In this document: piece by piece, positions 44,619-52,257 of the stretch
Position numbering within the stretch: position 1 is the first letter of the stretch
How the letters are laid out: each line of letters starts with the position of its first letter
Source of the DNA: CAYOUV01 sp963790075
GTDB taxonomy: Bacteria; Chloroflexota; Anaerolineae; Anaerolineales; Villigracilaceae
DNA length: 64,000 bases
Assembly: GCA_963790075.1 (NCBI GenBank)
Contig: CAWBNG010000007.1
Coordinates: 248,001 to 312,000, forward strand
Direction of reading: 5' to 3'
Notes under the pieces: model-generated
The model's input: only the letters and a program-made list of their open reading frames with translations
Database searches by the model: none
What the model was told of the DNA's origin: nothing
Translations under genes and position numbers: made by a program

Positions 44619-45509
44619 TTACGCGAGTTGCAGCTTGGCACCAGCCAGCGACTCGATCACGCCGATCACCGCCGAATTGTCCAACTCGGCCATATTCATT
44701 TGCAGCATGGCGTTGAACAACTGGGCGTTCTCGGCCGTGGCAGGCAATGGTACACCGTACTCGCGGGCCGTTTCCATGACGATGTTCAGGTCCTTGGCCT
44801 GCATGTAGGCCTTGAAACCGGGATTGCGGTTGCCTGCAAACAGGCGCGGCGGTTTGACATCCAGCGTCCAGCACTGGGCGGCGCCGCCCTTGATGGCCTG
44901 GATCACCTTGCGCGGATCGGCACCGGCTTTTTGGGCGAAAACCAGCAACTCGCCCATCGCCACCATCTGCGCCGCAACCATGATCTGGTTAGCGGCCTTG
45001 GCGATCTGCCCGGCGCCGCTCTCGCCGACGTGCGTGATGGTCTTGCCGATGACCTGCAGGACCGGCATCACTTTGTCCAGGGCTTCGGCCGGGCCGCCAA
45101 GCATGATGGTCAGCGTACCTTCACGGGCACCGATATCCCCGCCCGAGACCGGGGCGTCGAGACTGAAAACCTCGCGTTCAGCCAAGCGTCCGGCGATCAG
45201 CCGTGCGCTGGCTGGTTTGATGGTCGAATTATCGACGAAAATCAAGCCTGCGTGGGCACCCTCGAGAATGCCGTCCTTACCCAGCGCAACCAGCTCCACA
45301 TCCGGCGAATCGGGCAGGTTGGTGAAGACCACATCCACTTGCCTGGCGACTTCTGCAGGTGAGCCGGCGGCTGTCGCGCCTTCGGCAACCAGTTCGTCCA
45401 CTGCCGCATGGCTGCGATTATGCACCACCAGTGGGAATCCGGCTTTCAGGATATTGCGGGCCATGGATTTTCCCATCAGCCCCAGACCGATATAACCGAC
45501 TTTCAGCAT
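44619..45509 (-). CDS. 3-hydroxyisobutyrate dehydrogenase family (beta-hydroxyacid dehydrogenase)
   Basis: 296 aa. NAD(P) motif VGYIGLGLMGKSMARNILKAG, then FTNLPDSPDV, DNSTIKPASARLIA, the substrate block DAPVSGGDIGAREGTLTIMLGG, and the catalytic lysine region GAGQIAKAANQIMV (Lys about 168). It could act as 3-hydroxyisobutyrate dehydrogenase, tartronate semialdehyde reductase or a related enzyme; sequence alone does not decide. Stands alone behind its own ribosome site. Confidence 0.9.
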   Translation of the reverse strand: MLKVGYIGLGLMGKSMARNILKAGFPLVVHNRSHAAVDELVAEGATAAGSPAEVARQVDVVFTNLPDSPDVELVALGKDGILEGAHAGLIFVDNSTIKPASARLIAGRLAEREVFSLDAPVSGGDIGAREGTLTIMLGGPAEALDKVMPVLQVIGKTITHVGESGAGQIAKAANQIMVAAQMVAMGELLVFAQKAGADPRKVIQAIKGGAAQCWTLDVKPPRLFAGNRNPGFKAYMQAKDLNIVMETAREYGVPLPATAENAQLFNAMLQMNMAELDNSAVIGVIESLAGAKLQLA

Positions 45510-45552
45510 GCTGCCTCCTTCAAAAAAGATTGCTACCGGGGCGATTATAGCC

Positions 45553-45586
45553 GAAATAAAAACTCCCCCGCTCGTGCGGGGGAGTT
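45553..45586 (-). terminator. Terminator of the SIMPL lipoprotein gene
   Basis: On the minus strand AACTCCCCCGC / GCGGGGGAGTT (45561-45586, 11-bp perfect stem, 4-nt loop) is followed by TTTTATTT. Confidence 0.85.
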
Positions 45587-45603
45587 GCAGAAGCCAGAGG
45601 AGA

Positions 45604-46332
45604 CTACTTGATCTCGTAGCTCATGTTGACCGTGACCGTCAGGGTCATCTGGCCGGGTTGCACCGGGACCGCAGCAGCTGCTTCCGCCTGGGGCGAACCG
45701 CCGCCCTTGCCGAAGGCATCCATGAGCGGGCCGGGCACGTTGTCGTAGAAGCTGATGGTCTGGATGTCGCCCAGCTTGACGCCGGCCGAGTCGGCCAGTT
45801 CTTGCGCCTGGGTCATGGCATCCGTCACAGCCTTGGATCGCGCCTGCTTGATGGCCTCGGTCTTGTCGGCCACGTCGAACTGGATGCTGTTGATGCTGTT
45901 GGCACCGGCCTTGACGGCTTCGTCCAACAGGTCGCCCAGCTTGGTCAGGTCGCGCACGGTCACGTAGACGGTGTTATCGACCACATAGGTCAGGTCGGTT
46001 TTCTGCCCGTCCGGACCGTACTGCTGGTTGGGCCAGATGCTGAAGTTGGTGGTGCGAATATCTTTCTTGTCCACGCCAAACTTCTCCAGCGACGAGATGA
46101 CCCCCTGGGTCTGGGTATTGTTGGCTGCAACCGCATCCGCCGCAGTGGGAGATTCGGAGTGTACGCCGATGTTGATGTAAGCGATATCCGGTTGGAGTGA
46201 GATTTGTCCCATACCGGTTACGCTCAACGAGCGGACTTTAGCCTGTGAGGAGGCCACGGCGGCTGGGCCGCAGGCGCTCAAGGCGACTGCCAGGACCAGG
46301 ATTGCAACAATTAAAGTGGTTTTTTTACGCAT
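45604..46332 (-). CDS. SIMPL domain (DUF541) lipoprotein
   Basis: 242 aa. A lipoprotein signal LIVAILVLAVALSACG puts the lipidated Cys at residue 21, so it is exported and anchored. The SIMPL domain starts SLSVTGMGQISLQPDIAYI and includes AVAANNTQTQGVISSLEKFG and YVVDNTVYVTVRDL. DUF541 proteins form ring or channel-like oligomers of unclear role. GGAGAG precedes the ATG; the gene is divergent from the nurA operon. Confidence 0.92.
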   Translation of the reverse strand: MRKKTTLIVAILVLAVALSACGPAAVASSQAKVRSLSVTGMGQISLQPDIAYINIGVHSESPTAADAVAANNTQTQGVISSLEKFGVDKKDIRTTNFSIWPNQQYGPDGQKTDLTYVVDNTVYVTVRDLTKLGDLLDEAVKAGANSINSIQFDVADKTEAIKQARSKAVTDAMTQAQELADSAGVKLGDIQTISFYDNVPGPLMDAFGKGGGSPQAEAAAAVPVQPGQMTLTVTVNMSYEIK

Positions 46333-46422
46333 AGTTGGTTCTCTCCTTATTTTTCATTGTGTACATATCTTAGACGACACGACGTATAAAAAGTTCCCAA
46401 GTTCCGGAAATAATTTTCCTTT

Positions 46423-46450
46423 TTGCAAATTTTGATGTAAAATCTATAAC
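46423..46450 (+). promoter_or_regulatory. Putative promoter of the nurA operon
   Basis: TTGCAA (46423-46428), 16 bp spacer, TATAAC (46445-46450), 32 bp before the GTG start of nurA. Prediction from consensus; the spacer length and -35 box match the promoter proposed at 4866-4893. Confidence 0.5.
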
Positions 46451-46481
46451 AAATGTTCTAAAGGATTGACAGACAGCAACC

Positions 46482-47681
46482 GTGGCGATCAACTATCAGG
46501 AAGTCTACCAGAAGATCAAAGAGATTGGGGCCGGAGCGCGCGAGCGCAAAAAGACGCTCGAAGCACGCCGCGAGCAGGCCCGCGAGCTCCTGCAGGCCTA
46601 CGCGCACGAACTGGACGCGCTGCGAGACAAGGTCAGGCGCGCCCACGAGCAGGATCCAAACCTGCGCTGCGCCCTGCCCCGGGACGAGGCGCTCGATGCG
46701 CACTTTCCGGCGCCCGATTCTATCTTGAATGCAACGCTGATCGCCGCGGACGGGTCGCAGGTCAACCCGGACCGGCATGCCGCGCTGCAGTTCTGTCTGG
46801 TCAACGTCGGCGCGATCGTGCTGCGCCTGAATTCCAGCCAGGCCCCTGAAATTTACACCGACAGCGAGCTGCTGTACGGCGACGAACTCGAAACCCGCTA
46901 TGGCACCATGACCGAAGGGATGGTGGCCTTGCGCCGCGACTTACAGGAGCGCAGCAAGCTGGACGACCTTTCCAAGGACCTCCCGGGCCAGATCGTAAGC
47001 TTCACCGATGGGCCGATCGAGTTGTGGGGCGCGCGAGATGGGGAGGAAGCCGAAGCGTATGCGCAATCCCTGCAATCCTATCTGACGGTTCTCTCGCGCC
47101 TGCAGTCTCGCGGGGTGATCACCGCCGGCTACGTCGACAAGCCAGCTGCCGACCTGGTCGTCCACTTGCTGGAACTGACCCAGGCTACCCCGGAGCAATT
47201 GAAAAAGCTGCGCGAATTCCATCCCTTGCGCGGCGCCAGCGACCGCTGGTTGTACGGTGAAAAGTCCGAGCCCCTGCTGGGACCGGGGGAACGCTCGGCT
47301 GTCTTCAAAATCCAGTCCAGTGCTGAAAAGAATTACACGGGTGTGCTGGCGCTGCACTTCTTTTATCTCAATGTCGGCACACAGGGACATCCCTGGCCGG
47401 TGCGGGTCGAGGTTCCCCAATGGGTGGTGGACGATCCTGATAAACTAAATTTACTGCACGCCGTGCTGGTCGAGCAGTGCCGCGTGATGGGCAGCAAGCC
47501 TTACCCGTATTTACTCAATCGCGCACACGAAATCGCAGTTGTCAAACAGGAAGAAAAACAACAAATCGAGCAATTACTCGCTATGGAAATCAGAAAACAG
47601 GGGGAAGAAACCGATAGCGCTTCTTACAAACAAGGCGGAAAAGATTCTCTTGCTGGTGGTAGAAAGAGGTATGGAAAATGA
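46482..47681 (+). CDS. nurA: NurA-domain nuclease
   Basis: 399 aa. The N-terminal 55 residues look coiled-coil. The NurA domain begins LIAADGSQVNP with the metal-binding Asp90 and continues with IVSFTDGPIELW and TAGYVDKPAADLV, which carry further conserved acidic residues. In archaea NurA is the 5'-3' nuclease that works with the HerA translocase in resecting double-strand breaks. Starts with GTG. ATGA overlap with the next gene and herA as the third gene give the same pairing here. A short charged tail after residue 360 is outside the domain. Confidence 0.88.
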   Translation: MAINYQEVYQKIKEIGAGARERKKTLEARREQARELLQAYAHELDALRDKVRRAHEQDPNLRCALPRDEALDAHFPAPDSILNATLIAADGSQVNPDRHAALQFCLVNVGAIVLRLNSSQAPEIYTDSELLYGDELETRYGTMTEGMVALRRDLQERSKLDDLSKDLPGQIVSFTDGPIELWGARDGEEAEAYAQSLQSYLTVLSRLQSRGVITAGYVDKPAADLVVHLLELTQATPEQLKKLREFHPLRGASDRWLYGEKSEPLLGPGERSAVFKIQSSAEKNYTGVLALHFFYLNVGTQGHPWPVRVEVPQWVVDDPDKLNLLHAVLVEQCRVMGSKPYPYLLNRAHEIAVVKQEEKQQIEQLLAMEIRKQGEETDSASYKQGGKDSLAGGRKRYGK

Positions 47682-48280
47682 CAACCCTTGTAATTGGTCG
47701 CCTCTTGCGTGCTGGGACAACCGGTTTTATCGTCGGCTGCCGCGTCTCGCAGCTGGATGAAGATGCACCTGCTTTTGGTGCGCTCGTCCAGGCTCCACTC
47801 GGAAATGGGTATCAAATCTACGGACTGATCCACGACATCCACATCGACGACGACGGGCTGGTGCGCCAACTGGTGACCGCAGAAGGCATTGATGACCAGG
47901 TCATGCAAGATAATCGCGTCAACCGCATCGTACCGGTCGAGATGTCGGTGCTGGCCGTGGGTTTTGAACAGGACGGATCCATTTCCCACCTGCTGCCGCC
48001 GCGTCCGCCGCTAAGTTTGGATGCAATCTACCTGTGCGACGAGAAAGACCTGGCACGCTTTGTGAAGGCAGGCCACTTCGGGTATTTCCGGCATATTCTC
48101 AGAGCCAAAGATATTCCGGTTGGGGATGTCATCAGCGCCCACATCCAACAAGTCCTCGAAAAAACGGGCGATCAGGCCTGGGTGGAAGCCGCCACACACG
48201 AAGTTATCACACAACTCAGGGATGATTACCCCACGCTCATGTCCGTGCTGGGCGCTTTGAGCGATGTGGTACAGGAGTAG
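47678..48280 (+). CDS. Conserved protein between nurA and herA, HAS-barrel-like N-terminus
   Basis: 200 aa, no catalytic motif recognised. The first 100 residues (IGRLLRAGTTGFIVGCRVS ... FGALVQAPLG ... YQIYGLIHDIHIDDDGLVRQ) look like a small beta barrel resembling the HAS barrel that precedes HerA ATPase domains. The second half is helical with an Asp-rich loop. Overlaps nurA by 4 bp and ends 3 bp before herA. It may be an adaptor that joins NurA to HerA; this is inferred from place and shape only. Confidence 0.72.
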   Translation: MTTLVIGRLLRAGTTGFIVGCRVSQLDEDAPAFGALVQAPLGNGYQIYGLIHDIHIDDDGLVRQLVTAEGIDDQVMQDNRVNRIVPVEMSVLAVGFEQDGSISHLLPPRPPLSLDAIYLCDEKDLARFVKAGHFGYFRHILRAKDIPVGDVISAHIQQVLEKTGDQAWVEAATHEVITQLRDDYPTLMSVLGALSDVVQE

Positions 48281-48283
48281 ATC

Positions 48284-50001
48284 ATGGCAGAAGTACAGCG
48301 AACAAAGATCGGCTATCTGGTCGGCGGCGGACTCAAAGAGAATTTCCGCGTGCGCCTGACCGTCTCTCCGCAGGAAATCCAGGAAGGTGCCTTCGTCATC
48401 CTCAAAAGCGGACACTGGCACTATTACGGTATCGTCACCGATATTCAACTCGGCTCTACCGATCCACGCTTTGCGGATGAGCAAATGGAAGGCCGCTTCC
48501 CATCCCACGTTTCACGCGCCCTGCACGGACAAACCCTGTTCGCCAACCTTGAAGTTCTGCCAAACCTGATGCTTGAAGTTGGACCGGACGAAGCCGATTC
48601 CGAGTATGCCCGCTGGCGATCTGCCATCGATGCCGGTTTAAAGGAACAACCGCGTCCACTGCCGGTCAAGAACGTTCCGCCCCATCATGCCGAAGTATTC
48701 ATGGCATCCGAGGGCGATATCGCCGAGATCTTCGGCGACCCGTCCGACAAATCCAACTTCGTCATCGGCTACACCCGCGAGCAGGGACATCCGGTCTGCA
48801 TCGACATGGACAAGTTCGTCCAGCGCTCGGCGGGCGTCTTCGGCGCCACCGGCACGGGCAAGTCGTTCCTGACGCGCCTGGTGCTGGCCGGGCTGATGCA
48901 CTACAACCGGGCTTCGGTACTGGTCTTCGACATGCACAACGAATACGGCTTCGACGACACCGCCTCTGACACCGGTCTGCGCGTGACCGGCCTGAAGACC
49001 AAGTTCGGATCGAAGGTGCGCGTGGTCGGGCTGGGAGGGGGGCGACCATCCGCGGCGCAGCCCCGGACTTCAACCTGGAGATCGCCGCCGGTGACGTCCT
49101 GCCGGCGGACGTGGAACTGCTGACGCGCGAGCTGAACCTGCGCGAGACGACCCCCACCACACTGGAAGCGCTGATCACGACCTTCGGAGCGCAGAACTGG
49201 TTCAGCCGCTTCAAGGCCATGAACCGCCAGATGGTCGAAGAGACGGACGAAAATTCCGGCAAGACCAAATCCGTGCCGCACCCCGAGAGCGTGGCCGCCT
49301 GGGCCAATGAGCACGGCGTCAACCAGGCCGCTGCCGAGGGCCTGCACGACAAGCTGCGCCGCCTGTTCAACAAGCCCTACATCGTTGATAACCCGGCTGC
49401 GGACGCGGTCGGGGAGGTGGTCAAGGCGCTGGAAGCCGGCCAGCACGTGGTGCTCTCGTTCGGCCAGTTCGAGAGCGACCTGGACTACCTGTTCGTCAGC
49501 AACTTCCTGACGCGCCAGATCCGCCGCGCCTGGGAGCACAAGACCAACGCCTTCCGCACCTCGGGCAAGGACGAGCCGCGCCAGCTGGTGATCGTGGTCG
49601 AGGAAGCCCACAAACTGCTCAACCGCGAGATGGCCGCCCAGACCACCTTCGCCACCATCGCGCGCGAACTGCGCAAATACTACGTCACCTTGCTGATCAT
49701 TGACCAGCGCCCGTCGCAGATCTACGACGAGGTCATGTCGCAGCTGGGGACGCGCATCAGCGGCTGGCTGGGTGATGAGGACGATGTGCACGCCGTGCTG
49801 TCGGGGCTCTCGGGGCGCGAGGCGCTGCGCGGCATGCTGGCGCGCTTGCAGCCCAAGGAAGAAGTGCTGCTGCTGGGCTGGGGCGTGCCAATGCCGCTGC
49901 CGGTCAAGTCACGCCGTTATGACGATCAGTTCTGGATCGAACTGCTTGGCAGCGGGAAGAAACGCTCCCAGGCGCAGAATTTGAAGGAGTTGGGGTTTTA
50001 G
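48284..50001 (+). CDS. herA: HerA-type ATPase/DNA translocase (frameshifted in a G6 run)
   Basis: About 572 aa when one base is removed from GGGGGG at 49037-49042. As given, frame 1 stops at 49123 and frame 2 runs to 50001. The HAS barrel is residues 1-100; Walker A GATGTGKS is 187-194; DMHNEYGF follows. After the shift come LVIVVEEAHKLL (Walker B with catalytic Glu), LLIIDQRPSQIYDEVMSQLGTRI and a C-terminal tail GSGKKRSQAQNLKELGF. HerA is a hexameric pump that feeds DNA ends to NurA. Codon use and content remain normal on both sides of the run, so an indel error or a phase-variable tract is likelier than a dead gene. Confidence 0.88.
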
Positions 50002-50040
50002 TGTATAATGCTCATTGATTAATCAATTGATTAATCAATG
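49981..50040 (+). promoter_or_regulatory. Toxin-antitoxin promoter with double palindromic operator
   Basis: TTGAAG (49981-49986), 17 bp spacer, TATAAT (50004-50009). From 50013 to 50040 lies a perfect 28-bp palindrome made of two copies of ATTGATTAATCAAT that overlap by two bases. It covers the start of transcription and ends at the AGGAG ribosome site, the usual place for antitoxin autorepression. The -35 box lies inside the herA coding sequence. Confidence 0.82.
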
Positions 50041-50051
50041 AGGAGCAAATG

Positions 50052-50351
50052 ATGAAATACACAGTCAGCGCAACCAATGCGCGCATCCGCTTTGGTGAGA
50101 TTATGCGTCGCGCAAAAAATGGACCGGTGATCGTCGAACGCGCTGGTAAGCCAGAGGTCGTTGTTATTTCCAAACAGGAATATGACCAATTGACAGGCAG
50201 TACTCCCCAAAAAGATTGGCGAAAAACGCTTGACGAACTGCATGAAAGGTTGCGGATCGAGTTAGCAGGCCGCACCCTGCCCGAACCAGAAGAGATCATC
50301 CGACAAGGTCGGGAAGAACGCGATGAGCAACTCCTCAACAATCTGCGTTGA
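50052..50351 (+). CDS. Phd/YefM family antitoxin
   Basis: 99 aa. N-terminal DNA-binding domain KYTVSATNARIRFGEIMRRA with GPVIVERAGKPEVVVISKQEYDQL, the Phd/YefM signature. The C-terminal charged helix would wrap the toxin. The ATG at 50052 is six bases from AGGAG; the ATG at 50049 is only three. Overlaps the toxin gene by 29 bp. Confidence 0.92.
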   Translation: MKYTVSATNARIRFGEIMRRAKNGPVIVERAGKPEVVVISKQEYDQLTGSTPQKDWRKTLDELHERLRIELAGRTLPEPEEIIRQGREERDEQLLNNLR

Positions 50352-50757
50352 TGCCAGCATCCTCATCAGGCTAACGCTAAAACCTGACGATGTAAGGATA
50401 AGGAAACTTTGGGATTCCTGGATGTCGCAGGGATACCGGCTGGTTGCCCCAACCTTGCTATACTACGAAGTGACCAATGGACTCTACAGGCAGGAAAAAG
50501 GTGGGTACCTCTCTTCACAGTTCGTTCGCGATGCGCTCGATTTTGCATTGACTCTGCCCGTTCAGTTGGTTGGCGATGCAGCCTTACACCAACGCGCACG
50601 CGAGTTGGCTGCGCAGCACAACCTGCCCGCAACTTATGATACCCATTACTTGGCCTTAGCAGAACGCCTCAACATTGAACTCTGGACAACGGACACGCGC
50701 TTGTTCCATGCCCTTCAATCGGGAGGGGTTGAGTGGGTGAAGCTGGTTGAAAAGTAA
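50323..50757 (+). CDS. PIN-domain ribonuclease toxin (VapC-like)
   Basis: 144 aa PIN domain. Acidic active-site residues Asp10 (ICVDASILIRL), Glu49 (LLYYEVTNGL), Asp106 (ATYDTHYLALAE) and Asp124 (WTTDTRL) are all in place, so the nuclease should be active. VapC toxins cut specific RNAs such as initiator tRNA. Paired with the Phd-type antitoxin just upstream. Confidence 0.92.
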   Translation: MSNSSTICVDASILIRLTLKPDDVRIRKLWDSWMSQGYRLVAPTLLYYEVTNGLYRQEKGGYLSSQFVRDALDFALTLPVQLVGDAALHQRARELAAQHNLPATYDTHYLALAERLNIELWTTDTRLFHALQSGGVEWVKLVEK

Positions 50758-50800
50758 ACTGCTGGACGGCGGGAAGAAGCGCACCCAAGCGCAGAATTTG
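50758..50800 (+). repeat. Second copy of the herA 3' end, directly after the toxin gene
   Basis: These 43 bp match 49941-49983 (the end of herA) at 37 of 43 positions, in direct orientation, and begin right after the toxin stop. They would encode LLDGGKKRTQAQNL against LLGSGKKRSQAQNL of HerA. The toxin-antitoxin pair is thus flanked by two herA tails. Confidence 0.8.
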
Positions 50801-50884
50801 CCTTTTCCCTGACCCGACAGCCACACCGTCCCGGTGCTCTTCCGGGGGGCAGGCTGGTAATGGGCCAGGGAAGGAATTAGGGTT
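50791..50884 (+). repeat. Structured intergenic repeat, copy 1
   Basis: About 92-94 bp, closely similar to copy 2 at 52097-52190. It begins GCAGAATTTG, shares TCACACCGTCCCGGTGCTCT-like core sequence, and ends GGCCAGGGAA followed by an AAGGARTTRGG tail. An outer stem TTCCCTGACC / GGCCAGGGAA and an inner CACCG-TCC-CGGTG hairpin are possible in both copies. No coding potential seen. Confidence 0.78.
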
Positions 50885-50918
50885 CTGTCCCATCCGATCA
50901 CTCACGTGGAGATTGACC

Positions 50919-52085
50919 ATGTTTGAGACCCTGGATCAAATGGATTGGAAAAACCTGGGCTCTCATGTCTACAACCGACATGAACAGATCCCCGGCGCAA
51001 TCAGGGATCTGTTATCCCAGGAGCCGCAGGTACGCCAGGATGCGCGAGAGTTCTTATTGGGAGGCGGACAGGACTTTGGCGACATCTATAACACGACTCC
51101 TCACATCATCCCCTTCCTGGTCGAGATCCTGGCAAGCCCGGATGCGCCCGATAAAGCCCTCTTGCTTTTTCATTTATCTGGCGTGGCGGAACACATTGGT
51201 TACCAGAAAAGCCCTTCCATTCGTTTGCTGAGGCTACGACTTCAAACGTACAACGCATTCAAAGCCGGCTTGGACATCCTGATCACCCTGCTCGCTGACC
51301 CATCACAAGATGTGAGATTGGCCAGTGCAGAATTGTTGGGGTACATGACCGACGAGGTAAAAATCCTGATCCCTGAATTGAACCGTCATTTTCTCGAGGA
51401 GCCCGAAGAGGAAGTTCAGGTGACCATGATGCGCTGTCTTAAGCGATTGCTGAATTCACTGGAGTGGCGAGACTATGCATTAATGGACAATTATGCCCCT
51501 TTCTTCAAAGAAGTCGTCGAAGGGCATCCCTCTCACAAAGTCCGGGTGGCTGCCGCGCGTGCTGCTGTCGAACTGGTGAGCCAGTATAAGCAAAAACAAG
51601 ACAACCTGTCGCCTCAAGTGCCGACCATCCTTGCGCAGGAATTTCTGGAATTGAGCAGCCCGTTCGATCATCAAGAAGCCGGAGACAAGTCTTTTCACGC
51701 GGAAATGGTCGCCAAGGACCTGTCCAGGCTCTCCCCTGAGCCTTTATTAAATCTCTTGCAGGATTCTGCGATCAGCGCCGAGCAAGCCCATTTGCTCGCC
51801 CGCGCCCTGCTGGCAAATGGCATCCTGCATGGCAAGTCAATCGAATCGCACTGGGATCACTTCCCAAATTACAAGAAAAGGACCGAGGGGCTGTTTTATC
51901 TGCAAAACTATTCCGTGCCGCACCTCCTGCGGCAGCCATATCACGGTAAAAATCGTATCCTGCCGGCCATCGTCGCTGCTGACAAGGTGTGGGAGATCCC
52001 AACCAATCTGTTTTCTTTCTTTTATGGTCTACCCGACTCGCGCCAGGCGCTACAAGCTTTATTGGAAGCAAGTTCCAAGTCATAA
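50919..52085 (+). CDS. HEAT-repeat-like protein of unknown function
   Basis: 388 aa, all-helical. Tandem helical pairs are visible, such as GLDILITLLADPSQDVRLASAELLG, LNRHFLEEPEEEVQVTMMRCLKRLL and FFKEVVEGHPSHKVRVAAARAAVEL, the pattern of HEAT or armadillo repeats used for protein binding. An N-terminal part with YNTTPHIIPFLVEILASPDAP recalls HEAT-like immunity-type proteins, but I cannot assign a role. ATG at 50919. Both sides carry a copy of the 92-94 bp repeat. Confidence 0.78.
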   Translation: MFETLDQMDWKNLGSHVYNRHEQIPGAIRDLLSQEPQVRQDAREFLLGGGQDFGDIYNTTPHIIPFLVEILASPDAPDKALLLFHLSGVAEHIGYQKSPSIRLLRLRLQTYNAFKAGLDILITLLADPSQDVRLASAELLGYMTDEVKILIPELNRHFLEEPEEEVQVTMMRCLKRLLNSLEWRDYALMDNYAPFFKEVVEGHPSHKVRVAAARAAVELVSQYKQKQDNLSPQVPTILAQEFLELSSPFDHQEAGDKSFHAEMVAKDLSRLSPEPLLNLLQDSAISAEQAHLLARALLANGILHGKSIESHWDHFPNYKKRTEGLFYLQNYSVPHLLRQPYHGKNRILPAIVAADKVWEIPTNLFSFFYGLPDSRQALQALLEASSKS

Positions 52086-52096
52086 TGCTTAGCGAC

Positions 52097-52190
52097 GCAG
52101 AATTTGCCCCTCCCCTGACCTGACGGTCACACCGTCCCGGTGCTCTTCCGGGGGGGTAAGCTGGCGTTAGGCCAGGGAAAGAGTTGGGAT
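52097..52190 (+). repeat. Structured intergenic repeat, copy 2
   Basis: Same element as at 50791-50884, same length and orientation, with small changes that keep the possible outer stem (CCCCTGACC / GGCCAGGG) and the CACCG-TCC-CGGTG hairpin. It starts 12 bp after the HEAT-like gene stop. Confidence 0.78.
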
Positions 52191-52207
52191 TTTAAGATTT
52201 AACCACG

Positions 52208-52257
52208 AAAGACACAAAGGAGCACTAAGGATTAACCCTGGTGTTCTGTGTGTCTTT
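52208..52257. terminator. Possible terminator / inverted repeat before convergent gene
   Basis: AAAGACACA (52208-52216) pairs with TGTGTCTTT (52249-52257) across a 32-nt loop. It could end transcripts from the HEAT-like gene. It partly overlaps the 3' end of the convergent methyltransferase gene. Confidence 0.35.

Noticed and set aside
44082..45362. A 426-codon plus-strand frame across the YitT and dehydrogenase genes
   Set aside because: It spans two real minus-strand genes and the space between them, is full of Asp/His/Gln and has no recognisable domain.
49941..50800. Site-specific integration of the toxin-antitoxin pair with attL/attR sites
   Set aside because: The flanking copies are only 86% identical and no integrase is present, so a true att duplication is unlikely; older recombination through a herA homologue fits better.
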